Source: Desulfatitalea sp. BRH_c12
GTDB taxonomy: Bacteria > Desulfobacterota > Desulfobacteria > Desulfobacterales > Desulfosarcinaceae
Reading direction: 5' to 3'
Assembly (NCBI GenBank): GCA_000961655.1
Contig: LADR01000032.1
Span: 1-64,000 of the forward strand
Length of the DNA: 64,000 bases
Shown: piece by piece, positions 8,810-17,589 of the stretch
Layout of the letters: every line of letters starts with the position of its first letter
How positions within the stretch are numbered: the stretch's first letter is position 1
The notes under the pieces: generated by a model
The model's database searches: none
What the model was told of the DNA's origin: nothing
The model's input: only the letters and a program-made list of their open reading frames with translations
Made by a program: the position numbers and the translations under genes

Positions 8810-9583
8810 GTGATACTAGGATGTGATGTCGGCACGGGATATACCAAAGCCGTGGTAATGGAAGACGACAAGTATCTTTTTGGTGCCCACGTACCAACCA
8901 ATGCGGATCCCAATGGCGCCATGCAAAGAGTTCTATGCGCCATTGAAGAGGCACATGGTGTCAACGCCGGCGACATTAAAAAAATTGTCATCACCGGCTG
9001 GGGCGCCGGCAGCGTGGTAATGCCCCATGAGGAGGCGCCGATCATGAAAAGCCTGGCACGCGCATCCCTCTGGGATTTATCCACATGCAGAAATGTGCTG
9101 TGTATGGGGGCCCAGCAGACCGCCATGCTGGCGCTTAACGGAAAAGGTATGGTTGTCAGTTATCGTCTTAACGACAAATGTGCCTCCGGCGCGGGGGCTT
9201 TTCTGGAGATTATTTTTCAGGCGCTGGAGTGCGAAAATGAAAACAGCGCCGAAATCGCACGCGCAGCGGATAAAAAAATCACCATGAGCACCCAGTGTGC
9301 GGTGTTCGCGGAAAGTGAAGTGGTGAGCCTGGTCAATGACGGTGAATCGGTGTCCAACATTCTGGACGCCATCTTCCGTTCGCTTGTCTCCGGTGCAAGG
9401 ACCCTTTCCAAACGGGTAAAAATCCTCGGGGATGTGGTGATTTGCGGCGGTCTGGCCAACAACGACAGAATCGTGGAGTTGGCGGAGGAGACATTGGAGG
9501 TAAAGTTGCACGTGTTTCGTCCGCGCGCGGATTACATTGCAGCCGTAGGGGCCGCATTAAGCGTAAATGGGGGTGGAAAATGA
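8810..9583 (+). CDS. Activator ATPase 1 of the dehydratase/reductase (BadF/BadG/HgdC family)
   Basis: A 257-residue ASKHA-fold protein that would use ATP hydrolysis to push a low-potential electron into the catalytic subunits. Phosphate-1 motif: GCDVGTGYTKAVV at the N-terminus. Cluster cysteines: C123 in NDKCASGAGAFLE and C163 in TQCAVFAESEVVSL, spaced like the two ligands that bridge one [4Fe-4S] cluster in the HgdC dimer. The expected DIGGQDSK motif is replaced by CMGAQQTA, so this copy may be weak in ATP binding. GTG at 8810 follows AGAGGAG with 7-base spacing; an ATG at 8783 adds nine unconserved residues. Overlaps the next gene by ATGA. Confidence 0.88.
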   Translation: MILGCDVGTGYTKAVVMEDDKYLFGAHVPTNADPNGAMQRVLCAIEEAHGVNAGDIKKIVITGWGAGSVVMPHEEAPIMKSLARASLWDLSTCRNVLCMGAQQTAMLALNGKGMVVSYRLNDKCASGAGAFLEIIFQALECENENSAEIARAADKKITMSTQCAVFAESEVVSLVNDGESVSNILDAIFRSLVSGARTLSKRVKILGDVVICGGLANNDRIVELAEETLEVKLHVFRPRADYIAAVGAALSVNGGGK

Positions 9584-10389
9584 TATTCGCAGGCGTAGAT
9601 GTCGGTTCCATGAGTGCCGAAGCGGTCTTGTTCGATGGCGAAAAGATCCTTGCCCATTCGACCATCGTCGTTAAACCTAACCCGTTGCAATCCGCTACCA
9701 TCGTGATGGATACGGTTCTGGCGGAATCCGGCCTGACCTACGATGATGTCACCTACTGCGTCAGCACCGGTTACGGCCGTGAACGGATTCCCTTTGCCCA
9801 GCACGATGTTTCCGAGATTTCCTGCCACGGCAAGGGCGCCGTGTGGGCGATTCCGTCGATAAAGACGGTCATTGATATCGGCGGACAGGACAGCAAGGTG
9901 ATTCGGGTCGACGCCAATGGCGACATGGACGATTTTGTCATGAACGACAAATGCGCTGCCGGAACCGGTCGGTTTCTGGAAGGGATTGCCAAGACCTTTC
10001 ATTTGCACGTGTCGGACCTGGGGGTATTGGCGCTCAATGGTACGGATCCTGCGCCCATTAACAGCATATGCACGGTCTTTGCCAATTTTGATGTCATGTG
10101 CATGCTGGCGGAAGGCCAAACCAAAGAGAACATCGCCTATGGGGTTTCCAACGTTCTGGCCAGACGGATTTTCGGGCTGGTCAGTAAAGTGGGCCTGGTC
10201 GAAGATGTCTGCATAACCGGTGGTGTGGCTAAGAATCAAGGGGTGGTGCGTTCTTTGGAGGATATCATGGAGGTGCCGATTCAAAAGTTGCCGGTGGACT
10301 CCCAAATCGTAGGTGCCTTGGGCGCGGCGCTTTTTGCCTGTCAGCGATATGAGAATTTGCAGGAAAAAAATAAAGCCGAGGCCAATTAA
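9580..10389 (+). CDS. Activator ATPase 2 (BadF/BadG/HgdC family)
   Basis: A 269-residue paralogue of the previous protein, starting inside its stop codon (ATGA), so probably translated in a coupled way. Full ATPase motifs are visible: AGVDVGSMSAEAVL, STGYGRERIPF and DIGGQDSKVI. Cluster cysteines are C125 (NDKCAAGTGRFLE) and C164 (SICTVFANFDV). The usual ESE of FAESEV is NFD here. It is closer to activator 3 than to activator 1. Class I benzoyl-CoA reductases use two unlike ASKHA subunits, and activators 1 and 2 could be such a pair. This is inference from motifs. Confidence 0.9.
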   Translation: MIFAGVDVGSMSAEAVLFDGEKILAHSTIVVKPNPLQSATIVMDTVLAESGLTYDDVTYCVSTGYGRERIPFAQHDVSEISCHGKGAVWAIPSIKTVIDIGGQDSKVIRVDANGDMDDFVMNDKCAAGTGRFLEGIAKTFHLHVSDLGVLALNGTDPAPINSICTVFANFDVMCMLAEGQTKENIAYGVSNVLARRIFGLVSKVGLVEDVCITGGVAKNQGVVRSLEDIMEVPIQKLPVDSQIVGALGAALFACQRYENLQEKNKAEAN

Positions 10390-10541
10390 CCCCATCATTG
10401 CGTACAAGACGCCGGGGGACCTGAAGCCGAAACACTTCCGGACTCCCGGTAAAATTCTCATTTTGATGAATTCATAAGGCGCGGTATGTCCTAAAGATTC
10501 ATTATTAATGTGCCGGTGGTAAACGGAGGCGAATACAATCC

Positions 10542-11330
10542 ATGCTCTTTGCAGGCGTCGATATTGGCTCTTCCAGTGCTCAGGCGGTGCTGTTCGATGG
10601 TGAAAAGATCGTTGCTTACACATCGATTGTTGCCAAACCGGTCCCTCAGCAATCCGCAAGGTTCGTCATCGATGCAACCCTGGCAGAAGCCGGAGCCAGG
10701 CAAGAAGATATCGCCTGCTGCATCAGCACCGGTTATGGGCGTGAGAAGATCACTTTTGCTGCGGACAATGTCTCCGAAATTTCATGTTTGGTGAAAGGCG
10801 CATTCTGGCTGGACCCGGATATCCGGACCATCATCGATATCGGCGCCCAGGACAACAAGGTGATCAGTGTGACCGATGATGGCAAACTGAAGGATTTTGT
10901 CATGAATGACAAATGCGCCGCCGGCTCCGGACGCTTTCTGGAAAAGATTGCCAGAACCTTTGGATTGCAGATTTCCGACTATGGGCCGTTGGCGCTCAGC
11001 GCGGCCAAACCGGCACCGATCCAGAACAGTTGCCCCGTTTATGTCAATTTTGATGCCCTGTGCCGCCTGACCGAGGGTTGGACAAAGGCAAGCATTGCCC
11101 TGTCAGCTGCCAATATTCTGGCAAGCCGTCTTATTAATGCATCGGGTAAAATCAAAATGGTGGAACCGTTATGCCTCACGGGAGGCGTAGCCAAAAATCA
11201 GGCGGTGATGAGATCCCTTGATGGGCTTTTGGATTTACCGATCCGGCAATTGCCCGTCGATCCGCAAATCGTCGGTGCATTGGGGGCGGCCGTGTTGGCC
11301 CATGACCGATACCACCATAAAGTAAATTAA
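10542..11330 (+). CDS. Activator ATPase 3 (BadF/BadG/HgdC family)
   Basis: A 262-residue third copy, very similar to activator 2 through AGVDIGSSSAQAVLFDGEKI, STGYGREKITF, DIGAQDNKVI, C125 in NDKCAAGSGRFLE and C164 in SCPVYVNFDALCRL. As in activator 2 the FAESEV motif is changed (VNFDAL). It looks like a tandem duplicate of activator 2 that has started to diverge. A 152-bp gap without a recognisable gene separates the two. ATG at 10542 follows CGGAGG at some distance. No other catalytic pair lies in the window, so it may serve the same enzyme or one encoded elsewhere. Confidence 0.9.
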   Translation: MLFAGVDIGSSSAQAVLFDGEKIVAYTSIVAKPVPQQSARFVIDATLAEAGARQEDIACCISTGYGREKITFAADNVSEISCLVKGAFWLDPDIRTIIDIGAQDNKVISVTDDGKLKDFVMNDKCAAGSGRFLEKIARTFGLQISDYGPLALSAAKPAPIQNSCPVYVNFDALCRLTEGWTKASIALSAANILASRLINASGKIKMVEPLCLTGGVAKNQAVMRSLDGLLDLPIRQLPVDPQIVGALGAAVLAHDRYHHKVN

Positions 11331-11346
11331 AATTCGGAGTTTTATC

Positions 11347-12117
11347 ATGGAATGTACAGAGATCGGAGAAATCGTCGTCGTCGGCGGCAAGGGCGGTGTG
11401 GGAAAGACCAGCGTTTCGGCCATGATGGTCAAGATATTGTCCCAAAACGGCGGCCGACTTCTGGTCATCGATGCCGACCCGGTGATCAGCCTGACCCATG
11501 CCCTGGGAGAACGGCCCAAAGGGACCATCGGGGATTATCGGGAAAAGATTATCGGCAGTGACGAGGAAAAAAGGGCTGTCCTGAAGCGGCCCATGAAAGC
11601 GATTATTCGCGAAATGATGATCAGCATAGAGGGGCGCTACGATCTTCTCACCATGGGACGATCCGAAGCCAAGGGATGCTTTTGCGGGACCAATGAGATG
11701 CTGCGATACGGCATCGAATCCTTGTGTGGCGAGTACGATACCACTCTCATCGACTGCGAGGCCGGCATCGAACAGGTGAACCGGCGCGTGGTGCACCACA
11801 TTGACAAACTATTCCTACTCACCGACACGTCCAGGACCGGGATGATGACCTTGACCCAGTTGCGGGATATCGCCGTACAATGCAATGAGGGCAAGCCCAT
11901 CGCGGTCCACGTGCTGGTTAACCGGGTCCGCAGTCCGGCAGAAGAAGAGAGCGTCAGGCGCAGCGCTGCTGAAATGGATATGACGGTAATTGGATGCATC
12001 CCCGAAGACAACGCCATCCGTGAGTACAACCATTCCGGGAAATCTTTACTATGCCTACCGGATGATACGCCGGCAATCAGGGCCTTGCGGGAAATATTAG
12101 CCAGAATCAGTCTTTGA
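11347..12117 (+). CDS. CooC/MinD-like P-loop ATPase
   Basis: A 256-residue SIMIBI-class ATPase. The deviant Walker A motif GGKGGVGKTS lies near residue 12, the switch region LLVIDADPVISL near 40, and a Cys pair in SEAKGCFCGTNEMLR near 110, a position where CooC/AcsF-type maturases carry a metal-binding CxC. DTTLIDCEAGIE matches the switch II of that group. Known relatives load nickel or assemble metal clusters. Here, 16 bp after the third activator, it may mature the clusters of the dehydratase/reductase system. That role is inferred; a ParA-like regulator is the alternative. Confidence 0.8.
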   Translation: MECTEIGEIVVVGGKGGVGKTSVSAMMVKILSQNGGRLLVIDADPVISLTHALGERPKGTIGDYREKIIGSDEEKRAVLKRPMKAIIREMMISIEGRYDLLTMGRSEAKGCFCGTNEMLRYGIESLCGEYDTTLIDCEAGIEQVNRRVVHHIDKLFLLTDTSRTGMMTLTQLRDIAVQCNEGKPIAVHVLVNRVRSPAEEESVRRSAAEMDMTVIGCIPEDNAIREYNHSGKSLLCLPDDTPAIRALREILARISL

Positions 12118-12163
12118 TCATTCGTATTAAAGAAATACTAAGCTGACAAAAAGGAGAGTGAAA

Positions 12164-12715
12164 TTGAAAACCAATGACTATGTCGCCGGAATTTGCGGAC
12201 AGTTCGAAAATCTCGATTTTGCTCAGCAGACTGCATTCAACATGGCGGCGGTTGTCTTATTCGATAGGGCTTGGGCCCGGGCGTCAAACGAATTTCTCGG
12301 CCAAGACAAGGCTTTTCAGGTCACCGAACGCGCATGGAATATCATCGGTGAATACACAGCAGAGTTAATGCAAAAAGCCTTGGGGCTTTCTGCGATGTCT
12401 AAATTCGAACACGTGCGGGGTGTTATCAAGGCAGGCTACCGGGCTTGGCTGATTCCAATCCAGATAAATCAAGAAAATGATGACCTGTTTGAATTTGAAT
12501 GCCTCGCATGTCCATTTCCTTCCTACGGTATCGAATTGTTCGATGTTCGGGAAGGGGATCATAGCTGCCGGGTTTTGAAGGCCATGACACCGGCCTGGAT
12601 CGACGGCATTGTCAATAGGGCCGGGCTTGCCGGCCATTTTACGGCCGTCATCGATTCGGCGATTTGCTGCGGAGACGTTACTTGCAAGGTAACCGTGACA
12701 AAGATAGGCAAGTAA
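12164..12715 (+). CDS. Small protein with C-terminal Cys motif, weak resemblance to V4R/ATC-hydrolase-like proteins
   Basis: A 183-residue soluble protein without signal peptide. The N-terminal half is helical (CGQFENLDFAQQTAFNMAAVVLF). The second half has FECLACPFPSYGI near residue 108 and ends with CCGDVTCKVTVTK, a pattern seen at the end of V4R and L-2-amino-thiazoline-4-carboxylate-hydrolase-like domains. I do not recognise it securely. The TTG at 12164 is placed 7 bases after AAGGAG; the GTG at 12158 is too close to that site. It lies between the CooC-like ATPase and an SDR in the same operon, so an accessory role in the pathway is likely, for example cluster or thioester handling. Confidence 0.55.
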   Translation: MKTNDYVAGICGQFENLDFAQQTAFNMAAVVLFDRAWARASNEFLGQDKAFQVTERAWNIIGEYTAELMQKALGLSAMSKFEHVRGVIKAGYRAWLIPIQINQENDDLFEFECLACPFPSYGIELFDVREGDHSCRVLKAMTPAWIDGIVNRAGLAGHFTAVIDSAICCGDVTCKVTVTKIGK

Positions 12716-12756
12716 TTTTTATGACGAGCATAAAGAAGCATACAAGGAGTATAGAC

Positions 12757-13545
12757 ATGCGATTGAAAGATAAGGTGGCGGTGATCACGGGCGCCAGTCA
12801 AGGCTACGGCATGGAAATCGCCAAGGGGTTTGCCGGGCAGGGCGCGGACATCGCTCTTTGCGCGCGCAGCATCGACAAGCTCGAAGCGATTGCCGACCAA
12901 ATCCAGAGTGCGACCGGACGCAAGGTGCTCCCGTTAAAAGTGGATATCACTCATCAGACCCAGGTGACCGACTGTTTTCAAACCATTACGGATAAGTTCG
13001 GAAAAATCGATATTCTCGTCAATAACGCGGGCATTTTTCCACCGGCGAGCCTGTTGACTCTGACCGAGGCCGACTTGGATAAGGTCTTCGGTCTGAATCT
13101 CAAAGGTACTTTTTTCTGTACCCAGGCCGCAGCCCGGCAGATGGTCACACAGAAGAGTGGCAGCATCGTCACGATCGGATCGACGCAGGGGCGTCTCAGC
13201 TGGACCCAGAACTGGTCGTCCGCAGAAATTCCCATGGAGGCGCTGATGATGTCACCCTATTCGTGTTCCAAAGGTGGGTTGATTGCGGCCACGCGCGACT
13301 GGGCGGTGGAATTGGGACAATATAATGTCCGCGCCAACTGTATCGCCATGGGGGTGTTCCCCAGTGAGGAGCTGCGTGCCGCATTTCCGGCGGTGGTCCT
13401 GGAGTTCATCCGCAATCAAACCTCCTTGAAAAAACTGGGTGAACCCGCTGACGTCGTGCCTATTGTTCTCTATCTGGCCAGCGACGAGAGTAAATTCATG
13501 ACCGGGCAGACCATTTCCTATGACGGCGGTTGGGCCATGCCATAA
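12757..13545 (+). CDS. SDR-family oxidoreductase
   Basis: A 262-residue classical short-chain dehydrogenase. Seen: the NAD(P)-binding TGASQGYGMEIA near residue 12, LVNNAGIFPP near 87, catalytic Ser in VTIGSTQGR near 140, YSCSKGG carrying the Tyr-x3-Lys pair near 168, and the C-terminal MTGQTISYDGGW. It would oxidise a 3-hydroxyacyl-CoA or a ring alcohol to the ketone, or reduce it. The ATG at 12757 follows AAGGAG; an upstream ATG at 12664 overlaps the previous gene. Part of the plus-strand operon between the small Cys protein and the CoA ligase. Confidence 0.93.
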   Translation: MRLKDKVAVITGASQGYGMEIAKGFAGQGADIALCARSIDKLEAIADQIQSATGRKVLPLKVDITHQTQVTDCFQTITDKFGKIDILVNNAGIFPPASLLTLTEADLDKVFGLNLKGTFFCTQAAARQMVTQKSGSIVTIGSTQGRLSWTQNWSSAEIPMEALMMSPYSCSKGGLIAATRDWAVELGQYNVRANCIAMGVFPSEELRAAFPAVVLEFIRNQTSLKKLGEPADVVPIVLYLASDESKFMTGQTISYDGGWAMP

Positions 13546-13626
13546 GAACGCAGCGCGCCCTCGAGGGGCAAGCCGGTTTCACCCACAGAACGGACTTAAT
13601 CAATGAGGTTAGGAGAGAATCGAGGC

Positions 13627-15189
13627 ATGAACTTAGCATCAGACATGGAAGCCAGAGCGATCGAAGGCCCGGAACGGGTCGGCCTGATTTACCAGGACGG
13701 GCGCGAATATACCTACCGCCAGATGAATGAGGCCAGCTGCGCCATAGCCAATTACCTAAAGTCGCAGGGAGTGGGGCCGGGAGACCGGGTAGGGGTATAC
13801 ATGCAGAACACGCCTACCTTTTTGTTCACCATTTTCGGTATATGGAAGACCGGTGGCGTACTGGTACCTGTCAATATCATGTACCAGGCCGAAGAGTTGA
13901 TCCACGCTTTCTCTTCCACCCATGTAACGACCGTGATTACCGATACCAATGGTTTGGAAAGGATATTAGCCATTAGAGATACGCTGAAAGCCATTATGGT
14001 AAGCGGTTGCACGAAAATACCGGAAGATCAGGGCATCATTGATTTCGACAGGCAAGTGTCCGCCCACCGACAAGAATTTGAAACGTTCGTTCCGGGGGAA
14101 GAGGATGTGGCCGCAATTCTCTTCACGGGTGGCACGACCGGAGCCCCCAAGGCCGTTATCACGAATCATCATGGTTGGTACAAGGCCTTGTGTGACCTGG
14201 CCGGCGGGCATACCGGCAGCGGCGCCATGCACCCTATGGCCGATACCCGCATTCCGCCCAACATGGTGGCCATGCCCCTATTCCACGGAGGAGGCCAGCA
14301 AAGCATGTTGTTCGCCTACCATATCGGCCGGGCGGTGCTGCTGCTTGAAAGATTCAAGGTGGCCAATTATTTGAGTTTGGCAAAACAATACAATGTTCGC
14401 AGTCTGGTGCTGATGCCTACCATGATTCACGACATCGTCAATTATGACGGCCCTGTCGATCTGAGTCACGTCAAGACGGTAACCTCTATCGGGCAGGAAC
14501 TGAGACCGCTTCTGAGAACCCAGTTCGAGGAGAAGTTCAACATCCCCATCCTCCTGAACTATGGTTCAACCGAAGTCGGCCACGTGGCCGGCTGGGGCGT
14601 CAAGGACCTTAAAAATGGCCTGTGGAAACCGGGCTCGGTGGGCAGGCTTTACCCGGGCGTTGTGCTGGAGATCCGGGGCGAGCAGGGCACGCCCATGCCG
14701 GCCGGCGAGATCGGTGAAATTTATGTCCGGAGCAAGGTGACCACCAAAGGTTACGCCGGCAATGCCGAAGAGAGTAAATCCCTGCTCCATGACGGCTGGG
14801 TTTGTACCGGTGACATGGGGCGCCTGGATGCCGACGGGGTGCTTTTTATCAACGGACGCAAGCGAGAGATGATCAAGTGCGGCGGATTTCAGGTCTGGCC
14901 CCTGGAGATCGAAAAAGTACTCATGAAGCACCCCAAGATCAGCGACGTGGCGGTCATCGGGGTCCCCGATGACCGACTCGGTGAGATTCCAAAAGCATTC
15001 ATCATTCTGAAAGCCAAGGTCAGTCCGAAATATTCGGAAGATCTGAAGAAGGAAATAATAAACTACTGCAGGGATAATCTGGCGCATTTCAAAGCCATTA
15101 GGGCCATAGCATTCGTAACGGCGTTTCCGCGTGCGGACACCGGCAAGATATTAAAGGATCAGCTTAAAAGACAATCCATAACCGAATAG
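13627..15189 (+). CDS. AMP-forming acyl-/aryl-CoA ligase
   Basis: A 520-residue ANL-family ligase. Motifs: LFTGGTTGAPKAVI near residue 170, YGSTEVGHVAG near 318, WVCTGDMGRLDADG near 395, GRKREMIKCGGFQVWP near 417, and DTGKILKDQL at the end with the catalytic Lys. It would activate the pathway acid or an intermediate as a CoA thioester. The GTTGAPK and CGGFQVWP forms are compatible with fatty, alicyclic or aromatic acids. The ATG at 13627 is chosen because the family starts near MNLASDMEARA; one at 13603 is also open. It sits between the SDR and the electron-transfer genes. Confidence 0.92.
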   Translation: MNLASDMEARAIEGPERVGLIYQDGREYTYRQMNEASCAIANYLKSQGVGPGDRVGVYMQNTPTFLFTIFGIWKTGGVLVPVNIMYQAEELIHAFSSTHVTTVITDTNGLERILAIRDTLKAIMVSGCTKIPEDQGIIDFDRQVSAHRQEFETFVPGEEDVAAILFTGGTTGAPKAVITNHHGWYKALCDLAGGHTGSGAMHPMADTRIPPNMVAMPLFHGGGQQSMLFAYHIGRAVLLLERFKVANYLSLAKQYNVRSLVLMPTMIHDIVNYDGPVDLSHVKTVTSIGQELRPLLRTQFEEKFNIPILLNYGSTEVGHVAGWGVKDLKNGLWKPGSVGRLYPGVVLEIRGEQGTPMPAGEIGEIYVRSKVTTKGYAGNAEESKSLLHDGWVCTGDMGRLDADGVLFINGRKREMIKCGGFQVWPLEIEKVLMKHPKISDVAVIGVPDDRLGEIPKAFIILKAKVSPKYSEDLKKEIINYCRDNLAHFKAIRAIAFVTAFPRADTGKILKDQLKRQSITE

Positions 15190-15280
15190 GGCGCTCCCGA
15201 TCAGGGAAAGCGTCTTAAGGAGTTCAATAATATCCTTTTGGATTTTTTTTCAGTGGAAACACAATCGAGGAGTCTGAACC

Positions 15281-16276
15281 TTGGAAAAAGATATCTGGAT
15301 CTTTGTCGAGCATCGAGATGAAGAAGTCGAGGAAGCCACACTGGAGGTCTTGTCCGAAGCCAGGAGATTGGCCAACAAAGCCAAGCTGAAAGTTTCCTCC
15401 CTGATTTTAGGCCATCCTGCGGAGCCCTTTGCCGAGATCCTGAGCCAGCATGGCGCAGATAATCTCTACTACGTGGAGCACGAACTGCTCAAACAATATA
15501 CGACCGATGGATATACCGTGGCCATAGCGGATATTTTGCGCAGTCGTCAGCCGAAATGTTTTTTGCTCGCTGCAACGGCTCTTGGCAAGGATTTGGCCCC
15601 CCGATTGGCAACTCGGCTCAATGTTGGTCTGGTAAGCGATTGCAGGGTCCTGGAAATCAATAAAGAAGGCAATCTTGAAATGACAAGACCCACCCTCGGG
15701 GGTAGGATCTATACGAAAATGAAAAGCCCTTTGCAGAAGCTTCAATTGGCAACCATTACGCCAGGCGTTTTGGGGGTGCGCAAATCCAAGATCGGGCACC
15801 AGGCGAAAACTGAAAAACTTGAAGTTGAGATCCAGCCGGAAAAGCTCCGGACGCATGTCCGTGGCATCAGTAAAGTCGAACGAGGGCAACTGGACATTTC
15901 AGAGGCCGAGTTTGTTGTCGCCTTTGGTCGCGGCCTGGGGGACCAAGCCCGGCTTCCGGAAATGGAGGCGATCGCCGATGCTATGGGAGCGTGTATTGCC
16001 GGCTCACGGGTAGCTGTGGACGAAGGCTGGCTTTCCTTTGAACGGCAGATCGGCCAGACCGGCAAGACAATTACGCCAAAGCTGATTCTTTGTTGCGGCA
16101 TATCCGGAGCCCAGCAATTTATCATGGGGATGCGGGAATCCCGGTTCATTATAGCGATCAATACCGACCGGCAGGCGCCCATTTTTAAGGTTGCCGATTT
16201 GTCAGTACTGGGGGATCTCAAAGAAATTGTCCCTGAATTGACGAAGCAGCTTCAGGAATTATCGGGTAACCGTTAA
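15281..16276 (+). CDS. Electron transfer flavoprotein alpha subunit (EtfA/FixB)
   Basis: A 331-residue ETF alpha subunit. The N-terminal half has the ETF domain (ATALGKDLAPRLATRLNVGL near residue 100). The C-terminal FAD domain shows VAFGRGLGDQARLPEME, SRVAVDEGW, QIGQTGKTITPKL, CCGISGAQQFIMGM and INTDRQAPIF, all standard FAD contacts. With the beta subunit at 17878-18783 it would collect electrons from acyl-CoA dehydrogenases and pass them to FixC. The start is TTG at 15281, 8 bases after GAGGAG. It is the first of four adjacent Fix-type genes, in the unusual order alpha, FixC, FixX, beta. Confidence 0.95.
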   Translation: MEKDIWIFVEHRDEEVEEATLEVLSEARRLANKAKLKVSSLILGHPAEPFAEILSQHGADNLYYVEHELLKQYTTDGYTVAIADILRSRQPKCFLLAATALGKDLAPRLATRLNVGLVSDCRVLEINKEGNLEMTRPTLGGRIYTKMKSPLQKLQLATITPGVLGVRKSKIGHQAKTEKLEVEIQPEKLRTHVRGISKVERGQLDISEAEFVVAFGRGLGDQARLPEMEAIADAMGACIAGSRVAVDEGWLSFERQIGQTGKTITPKLILCCGISGAQQFIMGMRESRFIIAINTDRQAPIFKVADLSVLGDLKEIVPELTKQLQELSGNR

Positions 16277-16290
16277 CGCAGAGGTGAGAT

Positions 16291-17589
16291 ATGAATAAAT
16301 TTGAGGCCATCATCATCGGCGCGGGTCCCGCCGGACTTACGGCTGCCCTCGTACTGGCCCGAGCGGGCAAGGAGGTTCTCGTCCTGGAGCGGGGAGAGTA
16401 CCCTGGATCCAAGAACATGTTCGGCGGCGTTTTATACAGCAAAGGACTCCACGAGCTGATACCGGATTTCTGGGATAAAGCCCCAATTGAACGACCGGTA
16501 ACCCGTTGGGTGATTAGTGCATTGGATAAAGATGCGTCATTCTCAATGGAGTATAAAAATGTGGGTTATGCTAAAGCGCCCTACAATGCTTTCACCGTTC
16601 TGCGATCGAAATTCGACTGTTGGTATGCCCAGCAGGCGGAGGAAGCCGGCGCAACCCTGCTGACCGACACGGTCGTAGAGGATTTTATCTGGGAGCAAGG
16701 ACGTGTTGTCGGTGTGAAAACCGGCCGGGACGAGGGAGAACTGCTGGCCGATGTGGTTATCTGCGCCGATGGCGTCAACTCTCTCGTTGCACGCAAAGGT
16801 GTCATCAGAAAAGACTTGTTGCCGGAAGATGCCTCCCTGGGGGTAAAAGAAATTTTGGCAATGCCGGCGGAGTCTATAAACCGGGCTTTTGCTTTGACGG
16901 GCAATGAGGGCGCTGCTTACACATTCGTCGGGGCAGCTACTCAGGGGATTCCAGGCGGCGGTTTTATCTATACCAACCGGGAGAAAGTCTCGATCGGCAT
17001 TGTCATTAAACTGTCATCCCTTTCAAAAATGAGCAAGCGACCAGAGGATTTACTTGAGGATTTCAAGCGGCATCCCCTGATATGGCCGCTCATCAAGGAG
17101 GGCGAAAATCGGGAATACCTTGCCCACCTCATTCCTGAAGGAATCCAGAACAGCAGCAAAAGCTTATACAAAGACGGCCTGCTCGCTGCTGGCGATGCCG
17201 CCGGTTTTACCTTGTCCACCGGGATTCGTGTAGAAGGTGTGAATCTTGCGATAATGTCCGGAATTGCTGCAGCCGAAACGGTCATGCACTGCGGAGAAAA
17301 AAAAGATTTTTCAGAAAAAGAGCTCAGCATTTATCCCCTCCTGCTCAGAAAATATGGCGTTCTGGCCGATATAGAAAAATTCCGCCATGCCCCTCATTTT
17401 TTAAAAAATCCACGCCTGTACCAGACCTACCCCGAACTGGCCTGCCAACTCGGTGAGTCCCTTTTCAGTGTGGAGCCCGGACCCAAAAAAGGTCTTAGCG
17501 AAATAGTCAAAGAAGCCAGGCAGGGAAAGCAGCTTTCCCGTTTTGACATCATAAAGGACATCTATGCAGGGTGGAGGGGACTGGCATGA
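16291..17589 (+). CDS. fixC: FixC-like electron-transfer flavoprotein:quinone oxidoreductase
   Basis: A 432-residue FAD protein of the FixC/geranylgeranyl-reductase-like family. Seen: the N-terminal dinucleotide fold IIIGAGPAGLTAALVLARAG, LERGEYPGSKNMFGG after it, a second FAD motif in DGLLAAGDAAGFTL near residue 290, and a C-terminal membrane-associating part. It would take electrons from ETF and reduce the quinone pool, or act in a bifurcating Fix complex. It overlaps the ferredoxin-like gene by ATGA and lies 14 bp after EtfA. The symbol is by family and context; the exact electron flow is not proven. Confidence 0.92.
   Translation: MNKFEAIIIGAGPAGLTAALVLARAGKEVLVLERGEYPGSKNMFGGVLYSKGLHELIPDFWDKAPIERPVTRWVISALDKDASFSMEYKNVGYAKAPYNAFTVLRSKFDCWYAQQAEEAGATLLTDTVVEDFIWEQGRVVGVKTGRDEGELLADVVICADGVNSLVARKGVIRKDLLPEDASLGVKEILAMPAESINRAFALTGNEGAAYTFVGAATQGIPGGGFIYTNREKVSIGIVIKLSSLSKMSKRPEDLLEDFKRHPLIWPLIKEGENREYLAHLIPEGIQNSSKSLYKDGLLAAGDAAGFTLSTGIRVEGVNLAIMSGIAAAETVMHCGEKKDFSEKELSIYPLLLRKYGVLADIEKFRHAPHFLKNPRLYQTYPELACQLGESLFSVEPGPKKGLSEIVKEARQGKQLSRFDIIKDIYAGWRGLA

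Noticed and set aside
9532-10659. 375-residue minus-strand frame
   Set aside because: It lies antisense to activators 2 and 3, which have clear family motifs.
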